Positions 7,000 through 11,177 of a stretch of 11,177 bases of DNA are shown here, in pieces (position 1 is the stretch's first letter; each line of letters begins with the position of its first letter). The stretch is from Acidimicrobiia bacterium (GTDB lineage Bacteria; Actinomycetota; Acidimicrobiia; IMCC26256; PALSA-555). A program made the position numbers and the translations under genes. A model generated the notes under the pieces. That model was not told the DNA's origin. It searched no databases and saw only the letters and a program-made list of their open reading frames with translations. Location of the stretch: NCBI GenBank assembly GCA_022865365.1, contig JALHSW010000224.1:1-11177 (forward strand). The letters are read 5' to 3'.

Positions 7000-7368
7000 C
7001 TATCCCACGATCGCGACGACGGTGGCGATCGCGGCGACGATCGCGATGCCGACGGCCAGCACGAGCGTCATCCGCGACGGCGGCAGCGGCTGGCCCAAGC
7101 GCATCGCGCGCTGGTTCGCGTCCCAATGCCGGTAGCTCGCGAGCTCGAGCGACGCTCCGAGCAAGATCAACGGGATCCCGATGAGACGGCGGCCGAACTC
7201 GATGTCGAACTTCGGGAGAAGCTGGGTCGCCGCGATGCCGGTAACGACGAGTGCGAGCGAGGTTCGGCTCCAGGCGAGAAACGTACGCTCGTTGGCGTAG
7301 GTGAAGCGCACGTCGGGCTCGGTGCCGACCTCGTGCAGTGGCTTGGCGCGGCGGAATCGCTCGAGCAC
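7000..7368 (-). CDS. DUF202 (YidH-like) small membrane protein, copy 1
   Basis: From the GTG at 7368 this is a 122-residue protein with the DUF202 core ANERTFLAWSRTSLAL (25-40) and three hydrophobic segments (about 35-50, 61-77 and 100-121), typical of YidH. The GTG lies one base after the stop of the FAH-family gene. Longer versions from upstream starts would overlap that gene and add a non-family extension. AGGTG about ten bases upstream is a weak ribosome site, so coupling is likely. The function is unknown, and its place in a catabolic operon does not explain it. Confidence 0.83.
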   Translation of the reverse strand: MLERFRRAKPLHEVGTEPDVRFTYANERTFLAWSRTSLALVVTGIAATQLLPKFDIEFGRRLIGIPLILLGASLELASYRHWDANQRAMRLGQPLPPSRMTLVLAVGIAIVAAIATVVAIVG

Positions 7369-7369
7369 G

Positions 7370-8242
7370 TCAGAACACCTGGGTGTCGGCGGGTTCGTCG
7401 ACGACGGGGTTCTCGATCGCACCCACGCCGTCGATCTCGATCCGGACAGTGTCGCCGGCCCGCAGGAACACGGGCGGTTGGCGGGCGAAGCCGACTCCGG
7501 CCGGCGTGCCCGTCGAGACGACATCGCCGGGTTCGAGGGTGAACGCCGTCGAGAGCGTCGCGATCTGGTCCGAGCACCCGAAGATCATCTCCGAGGTCGA
7601 CGCGTCCTGCATCGTCTCCCCGTTGAGCAGCGTGCGGATGCGAAGGTCCTGGGGGTCGCCGACCTCGTCGGAGGTCGTGATCCACGGCCCGGTCGGACCG
7701 TGGGTGTCGAAGGACTTGCCGAGCGTCCAGGTCGGGGATCGGTACTGCCAATCACGCACGGTGACGTCGTTCACGACGAGATAGCCGGCAATGACCTCGT
7801 GTGCCCGCTCGACCGGCACGTGACGGCAGCGTCGGCCGATCACGATGCCGAGCTCGCCCTCGAAGTCGACGTCGGACGAGACGCGCGGGATCTGGATCGG
7901 ATCGTGGGGGCCCGTGACGCACGTGACCTGCTTGTTGAAGAACACCGGGAACGTGGGCGCCTCTCGTCCGGTCTCGCGGATGTGGTCCGCGTAGTTGATG
8001 CCGATCGCGAGGAACTTGCGCGGGTTGGGTACCGGTGCGAGCAGCTCGACCTCGTCGAGCAGGTAGCGAGTCCGTGCGTCTCGCGCTACGGCACGCACGG
8101 CGTCAGGGCCCGCAGTCAGCAGCTCGACGGGCTCCATGGTGCCGAGATCGAGAATCTCGTCGCCCTCCACGATCCCGGTCGCGCCCCTTCCTGCCGCCGG
8201 GCCGGGAGTGGCGTCGGGAAGGCGGAACCGGGTGATGCGCAC
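7370..8242 (-). CDS. Fumarylacetoacetate hydrolase (FAH) family protein
   Basis: This 290-residue protein has the FAH C-terminal catalytic fold used by fumarylpyruvate and acylpyruvate hydrolases, 2-hydroxyhepta-2,4-diene-1,7-dioate isomerase and oxaloacetate decarboxylases. Visible motifs are AIGINYADH (79-87), the metal-binding DFEGELGIVIG (Glu128, Glu130) with Asp159 in VVNDVTVRD, GKSFDTHGPTGPW (175-187) and GDVVSTGTPAGVG (239-251). The metal ligands expected for Mg2+/Mn2+ are present. It would act on a beta-diketo or ring-cleavage product in the cytosol. The GTG at 8242 is chosen because the N-terminus (RITRF) is family-like and a much longer open frame continues upstream antisense to other genes. 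It is the first gene of a minus-strand run with no Shine-Dalgarno; TAGCCT seven bases upstream suggests a leaderless transcript. Confidence 0.92.
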   Translation of the reverse strand: MRITRFRLPDATPGPAAGRGATGIVEGDEILDLGTMEPVELLTAGPDAVRAVARDARTRYLLDEVELLAPVPNPRKFLAIGINYADHIRETGREAPTFPVFFNKQVTCVTGPHDPIQIPRVSSDVDFEGELGIVIGRRCRHVPVERAHEVIAGYLVVNDVTVRDWQYRSPTWTLGKSFDTHGPTGPWITTSDEVGDPQDLRIRTLLNGETMQDASTSEMIFGCSDQIATLSTAFTLEPGDVVSTGTPAGVGFARQPPVFLRAGDTVRIEIDGVGAIENPVVDEPADTQVF

Positions 8243-8249
8243 GCAGGCC

Positions 8250-8255
8250 AGGCTA
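8250..8255 (-). promoter_or_regulatory. -10-like TAGCCT for the FAH gene (leaderless)
   Basis: TAGCCT fits TANNNT and is seven bases before the GTG at 8242, the spacing expected if transcription starts at the GTG. No Shine-Dalgarno is present and no clear -35 is seen. Confidence 0.45.
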
Positions 8256-8275
8256 GAGGTCTCGTCGCGGCCCCG

Positions 8276-8281
8276 TACGCT
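8276..8281 (+). promoter_or_regulatory. -10-like TACGCT for the DUF5522 gene (leaderless)
   Basis: TACGCT lies six bases before the GTG at 8288, again the spacing for a leaderless mRNA, with no Shine-Dalgarno between. It mirrors the minus-strand hexamer 20 bases away in the same 45-base gap. Confidence 0.45.
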
Positions 8282-8287
8282 GGGCTT

Positions 8288-8491
8288 GTGGACGTCGACC
8301 TCCCCGACGATGTCGTCGCGGCGCACAAGGCAGCGATCGCGGCCGGCGACGACGGCTACTTCGATCCGCGCACAGGGTTGTTCGTCATGACCACTGCGTA
8401 TCTTGCGGCACGCGGATCGTGCTGTGACTCCGCCTGTCGGCACTGCCCCTACGGGGGCACCGGCCGCCAGGGAGACGATCACCAGAGCTGA
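8288..8491 (+). CDS. Small cysteine-rich DUF5522 protein
   Basis: This 67-residue protein matches the pattern I recognise as DUF5522: DGYFDPRTGLFVMTTAYLAARG (22-43), then SCCDSACRHCPY (44-55). Four cysteines (45, 46, 50, 53) with a histidine at 52 could bind a metal or an Fe-S cluster; this is inference. The GTG at 8288 gives the compact family length; upstream codons of the open frame run antisense to the FAH gene. It diverges from the FAH gene, and its last 13 bases overlap convergently the end of the 269-residue YNRWY-motif gene. The function is unknown and it need not belong to the catabolic genes around it. Confidence 0.82.
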   Translation: MDVDLPDDVVAAHKAAIAAGDDGYFDPRTGLFVMTTAYLAARGSCCDSACRHCPYGGTGRQGDDHQS

Positions 8492-9288
8492 TCCGTGTAG
8501 GTGTCGGTGCCCGGCACCGTCGCGAGGAACGGTGACGCGAACACGATCTCGCCGAGTCCCGCGCCGGAGAACGCCCCGCCGAGGCCCGCAAACGTTGCGT
8601 CCCACCCGGCGATCGGGTCCTGCTCGACGAAGCCGAGGATCAGGACACGGTTCTCGGCCTGGGTGTCGGGGACGTCGGCCGGACGGTCGGAGCGCAAGGG
8701 GAGTGGCGTGCCCACCAGCGCGACGTCGGCGGGGCACGGGAGCCTCTCCAGCCATGTCGTCACGGCGGCCGCGTCGACGCCATCGGCCATCTCGCCGATG
8801 AGCACGGCCAGGCCCGCGTAGGCGCGATCGAGTGCGAGCTCGACGGGCGTCGTGCTGCCCGGAGCGTTCGCCTCTCCGGCGTACTCGTACAACGCGGTGT
8901 GGATGTGGTCCCGGTCGTTGAACATGCGGTCGTTCGCGTGGAGCCAGTTCACCTGCTCGACGCCCCACTCGTTCCACGCGTCGTGCTCGCCATCGAGCAC
9001 CCAGTAGACGGCGAGGTACGCGCCGACCGCCGGGTCGGGTGCAATGGGTGAGTCGCTCGGGTAGCGCTTGGTCTTGCAGTCGCGGGTTGCGACGTAGCGC
9101 GATCCCGCGAACTGCCACTTGCCTACCATGCACCCCGCGTAGAAGTGGTCGCGCTCGTACCAACGGTTGTAGGCGACTTCGTGACCGCGATGCGGTTCGA
9201 CCATCGTGAACAGGAGTGACCCCACGCGGATCGGTCGGTCTTCCCGCTCCACCGCGGGCGTCTGGTACCGGTCCTCGGATGCACTCAT
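8479..9288 (-). CDS. YNRWY-motif protein, probably two EthD-like domains
   Basis: This 269-residue soluble protein of unknown function has the motif HEVAYNRWYERDHFYAGCM (36-54) after a strand-like VGSLLFTMVEP, close in form to the 117-residue protein at 4467-4820. The C-terminal third (about 187-260) again alternates strands and helices (VALVGTPLPL, RVLILGFVEQD, GEIVFASPFLA), so it may be two ferredoxin-like domains fused, the second without the signature. The ATG at 9288 has a strong GGAGGA five bases upstream and overlaps the ligase stop by four bases, which rules out the longer open frame to 9432. Tight coupling to an acyl-CoA/AMP ligase suggests action on the same substrate. A catalytic role is not demonstrated. 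Confidence 0.8.
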   Translation of the reverse strand: MSASEDRYQTPAVEREDRPIRVGSLLFTMVEPHRGHEVAYNRWYERDHFYAGCMVGKWQFAGSRYVATRDCKTKRYPSDSPIAPDPAVGAYLAVYWVLDGEHDAWNEWGVEQVNWLHANDRMFNDRDHIHTALYEYAGEANAPGSTTPVELALDRAYAGLAVLIGEMADGVDAAAVTTWLERLPCPADVALVGTPLPLRSDRPADVPDTQAENRVLILGFVEQDPIAGWDATFAGLGGAFSGAGLGEIVFASPFLATVPGTDTYTDQLW

Positions 9289-10820
9289 GTCGGTCCTCCA
9301 TGTCTGGTCACATCTGTGGTTGCTCGCTCGAGCAGCGCGCGTTTGTCGATCTTCATCATCGGGGTCACGGGGAAATCGTCGACGACCGTGACCCGATCGG
9401 GTGCCTTGAAGTCGGTCAGCCGTTGGCGGCACCAGGCTCGCAGGTTCGCGAGCTCCAGCGCTCCCCGGTTGGCGCTGGCTGCGGGCACGAGGAACGCGAC
9501 GCCGATCTCGCCGAGCACAGGGTCGGGTGCGCCCACGACGGCCGCACGCGCGACCGCCGGGTGCTCGGACAGCACGGCCTCGACCTCGGCCGGGTAGACG
9601 TTGTAGCCACCGCGGATGTACATCTCCTTGAGGCGGCCGACGAGTCGGAGGTTGCCGTCGTCGCCGACGAACCCGAGATCACCGGTGTGGAGCCAACCGT
9701 TGGCGTCGATGACGGTCGCGGTGAGCTCGGGATCGCGCCAGTAGCCCTGCATCATCGCCGGGGATCGGCAGATGACCTCCCCGACGTCACCGGGCCCGAC
9801 CTCTCCCTGGGCCCGGTCCGTGCCCGTAGAGGGATCGACGATCCGGAGCTCGACCTCGGGCGTGGGGCGTCCGACGGTGTTCGCGATCACCTCGGGTGGG
9901 TCGGTGGCGAGCGTGCTGGTCGTGACGCCCGCCTCGGTGCTCGTGTAGCGGGTGATCACGGGACACCCCAGAACCTCGCGCATCCGGCGCACGAGCTCGG
10001 GTGGGATCGTCGCCGCGCCGATGCCGGCAACGCGCAGACCGGAGAAGTCGGTGCACGCGACGTCGGGATGATCGAGCACGAGCTGCCACTGGGTCGGGAC
10101 CCCGGTGGCCATCGTGATGGCCTCGTCGCGGATGATGCGCAGCGTCTCTGTCGCCGACCACGGCTCGCCCGCGAGCACGAGCGTCGTCGCGTTCGCGAGC
10201 TCGTCCCACATCCGCGTCATGTACCCGACGTGCGGGAACGGGAGCACGACCAGTCGACGGTCGCCGGGGCTCGTGAGCTCGCCGACGTTGCGCGAGATCG
10301 CGGCCTGGCGCTCGTGGTCGTAGACCGCGCCCTTCGGGACGCCTGTGGTTCCACTGGTCCAGACGATGCACGTGGGATCCGACGGGTCGAGCTTCATCCC
10401 GCGGGTCGGCGGGTCGGCTGCGAACGCCTCCTTGAGCGCGGTCACCGGGAGCACGAGCCCGGGATCGACGCCGGCTGGGGCAGCCGCGCCGTCGCCCACC
10501 ACGGTGACGCGTGGCTGGGTGCGCTGCACGATGCTCGCCTGCTCCCGGGGACCGAGGCGCAGGTTCACCGCCGACGTGATCGCTCCGACCCGTAGCGCTC
10601 CCAGGTAGCAGACCGCGAGCTTGATCGACGAGGGGAGCAGCAACACCACCACGTCGCCACGAGTGACGCCGTGCTCGAGGAGCGTGGCGGCGAAGCCGTC
10701 GGCGGCCCGGTCGAGCCACGCGTAGGTCGAGCGCTTCTCCCCGTGCACGTAGGCGTCGCGGTCGGGGAAGGCTCTGGCCGCGTCGCGCAGCAGGTCGGCT
10801 ACCAGCCGCGTCTGGGCCAC
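9285..10820 (-). CDS. Class I adenylate-forming acyl-CoA/AMP ligase
   Basis: This 511-residue ANL-superfamily enzyme activates a carboxylic acid with ATP and, most likely, transfers it to CoA. Motifs in order are WTSGTTGVPKGA (154-165, P-loop), RYTSTEAG (291-298), GWLHTGDLG (375-383), GRLKEMYIRGGYNVYPAEVE (395-414, hinge and A8) and the C-terminal lysine motif TPMMKIDKRAL (486-496, Lys490). The usual Gly before the catalytic Lys is Met here. The length is normal for fatty-acid or aromatic-acid CoA ligases; the substrate is not predictable by eye. The GTG at 10820 lacks a Shine-Dalgarno, but TACCAT eight bases upstream suggests a leaderless message. It is the first gene of a two-gene operon and diverges from an SDR across 144 bases. 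Confidence 0.93.
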   Translation of the reverse strand: MAQTRLVADLLRDAARAFPDRDAYVHGEKRSTYAWLDRAADGFAATLLEHGVTRGDVVVLLLPSSIKLAVCYLGALRVGAITSAVNLRLGPREQASIVQRTQPRVTVVGDGAAAPAGVDPGLVLPVTALKEAFAADPPTRGMKLDPSDPTCIVWTSGTTGVPKGAVYDHERQAAISRNVGELTSPGDRRLVVLPFPHVGYMTRMWDELANATTLVLAGEPWSATETLRIIRDEAITMATGVPTQWQLVLDHPDVACTDFSGLRVAGIGAATIPPELVRRMREVLGCPVITRYTSTEAGVTTSTLATDPPEVIANTVGRPTPEVELRIVDPSTGTDRAQGEVGPGDVGEVICRSPAMMQGYWRDPELTATVIDANGWLHTGDLGFVGDDGNLRLVGRLKEMYIRGGYNVYPAEVEAVLSEHPAVARAAVVGAPDPVLGEIGVAFLVPAASANRGALELANLRAWCRQRLTDFKAPDRVTVVDDFPVTPMMKIDKRALLERATTDVTRHGGPT

Positions 10821-10828
10821 GGCGGGCG

Positions 10829-10834
10829 ATGGTA
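10829..10834 (-). promoter_or_regulatory. -10-like TACCAT for the ligase gene
   Basis: TACCAT fits TANNNT and lies eight bases before the GTG at 10820 in a region without a Shine-Dalgarno, consistent with leaderless transcription. No -35 is apparent. Confidence 0.42.
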
Positions 10835-10890
10835 TCGGGCAACCCGCCCTCGGGGCATCGGCACCCCTGGTGCTGGCGCCGGTGGTGCGG

Positions 10891-10911
10891 AATCTGACGT
10901 CTTGTTAGATT
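10891..10911. promoter_or_regulatory. 21-base imperfect palindrome, probable repressor operator
   Basis: The arms AATCTGAC and GTTAGATT flank a five-base centre; seven of ten base pairs across the dyad match, including the five outermost. It lies in the divergent region between the ligase and SDR starts, 53 bases before the SDR ATG, and its right arm contains a -10-like TAGATT (10906-10911). The size and symmetry suit a TetR- or GntR-type dimer. It does not match the KstR consensus of the other two sites. Confidence 0.55.
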
Positions 10912-10964
10912 GCCGCCGCCCACACTCACGCGGCATTCGTCGAGGCAGCAGGGGGAACGTCTAC

Positions 10965-11177
10965 ATGGCGCGCTTCACCGACCGGGTCGCGATCGTGACC
11001 GGAGCAGGATCAGGCCTGGGGCGGGCAACCGCGCGTCGCCTTGCGGAGGATGAGGCGATCGTTGCCGTGCTCGATCTCAATGAATCCGCCGCCGCCGACA
11101 CCGCGAAGGGCATCGAGGCGGCCGGCGGCACGGCCCGCGCCTGCGCGGTCGACGTGAGCGACTGGGCCTCGGTCGAG
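10965..11177 (+). CDS. SDR-family oxidoreductase, 5' part only
   Basis: The window ends after 71 codons of an open frame that starts at the ATG in CTACATGGCG. It encodes MARFTDRVAIVTGAGSGLGR with the SDR cofactor motif TGAGSGLG (12-19), and an Asp at the end of the second strand (VLDLN) that favours NAD(H). DVS (63-65) is the usual adenine-contacting region. The catalytic Ser/Tyr/Lys lie beyond the edge. A purine-rich GGGGGAA about eight bases before the ATG can serve as ribosome site. It is a distinct paralog from the SDR at 4865-5605 and is probably controlled by the palindrome upstream. Confidence 0.88.
   Translation, partial: MARFTDRVAIVTGAGSGLGRATARRLAEDEAIVAVLDLNESAAADTAKGIEAAGGTARACAVDVSDWASVE

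Noticed and set aside
5716..7542. 608-codon plus-strand open frame opposite the third LLM gene and the DUF202 genes
   Set aside because: It is antisense to three recognisable genes, its translation is rich in Arg, Asp, His and Gly with no domain, and long shadow frames are expected in GC-rich DNA.
8243..9301. Long upstream extension of the FAH frame
   Set aside because: It runs opposite the DUF5522 gene and out of frame through the YNRWY-motif gene. The FAH-family N-terminus is at 8242.
9216..10595. 459-codon plus-strand open frame opposite the ligase
   Set aside because: Shadow of the ligase frame, with no recognisable motif.
10891..10911. KstR2-type operator
   Set aside because: The right half CTTGTT fits ANCAAGNNCTTGNT, but the matching left half at 10893-10898 reads TCTGAC, so the consensus fails.
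1..11177. Mobile element, CRISPR array, tRNA or phage genes
   Set aside because: No transposase or integrase, terminal inverted repeats, spaced direct repeats or tRNA-like cloverleaf was seen; the only tandem repeat is the 14-base unit near 1283-1338.

Overview
This is GC-rich DNA with densely packed genes, many 4-base ATGA stop/start overlaps and several GTG starts. The gene content is typical of a high-GC actinobacterium: three luciferase-like (LLM) flavin or F420 oxidoreductases, two short-chain dehydrogenases, an acyl-CoA/AMP ligase, a fumarylacetoacetate-hydrolase-fold enzyme, an NTF2-like protein and two proteins with a YNRWY motif. The mix resembles soil or marine Acidimicrobiia or a mycobacterium-like lineage, but the exact taxon cannot be read from the window. 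I see no rRNA, tRNA, insertion sequence, CRISPR array or phage gene.

Layout. Block A (12-1790, minus) is an NTF2-like gene followed downstream by an LLM oxidoreductase. Block B (1897-4460, plus) is a DHA2-type MFS transporter overlapping a second LLM oxidoreductase by 4 bases. Block C (8242-4467, minus) is a compact run: FAH-family hydrolase, two tandem DUF202 membrane proteins, a third LLM oxidoreductase, an SDR, and a small YNRWY/EthD-like protein. A 67-residue DUF5522 protein (8288-8491, plus) diverges from block C. Block D (10820-8479, minus) is an acyl-CoA/AMP ligase overlapping a 269-residue YNRWY-motif protein by 4 bases. A second SDR (plus) starts at 10965 and runs off the right edge. 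No stretch over 300 bases lacks a gene.

How the genes may work together. Oxidoreductases, dehydrogenases, a CoA ligase, a hydrolase and a transporter together look like catabolism of a hydrophobic substrate (steroid, terpenoid, long-chain or aromatic acid). The most specific clue is regulatory. Two near-identical 17-base sites, one upstream of the block A oxidoreductase and one in the block A/B divergent promoter region, match the mycobacterial KstR operator consensus TNNAACNNGTTNNA. This suggests that blocks A and B belong to a KstR-like (cholesterol/lipid) regulon. A different palindrome lies before the last SDR, so the right-hand end appears to be under another regulator.

Other features of note are a four-copy 14-base tandem repeat running from the first operator through the stop codon of the NTF2-like gene, and -10-like TANNNT hexamers placed 6-10 bases before several starts that lack a Shine-Dalgarno sequence, as expected for leaderless transcripts.
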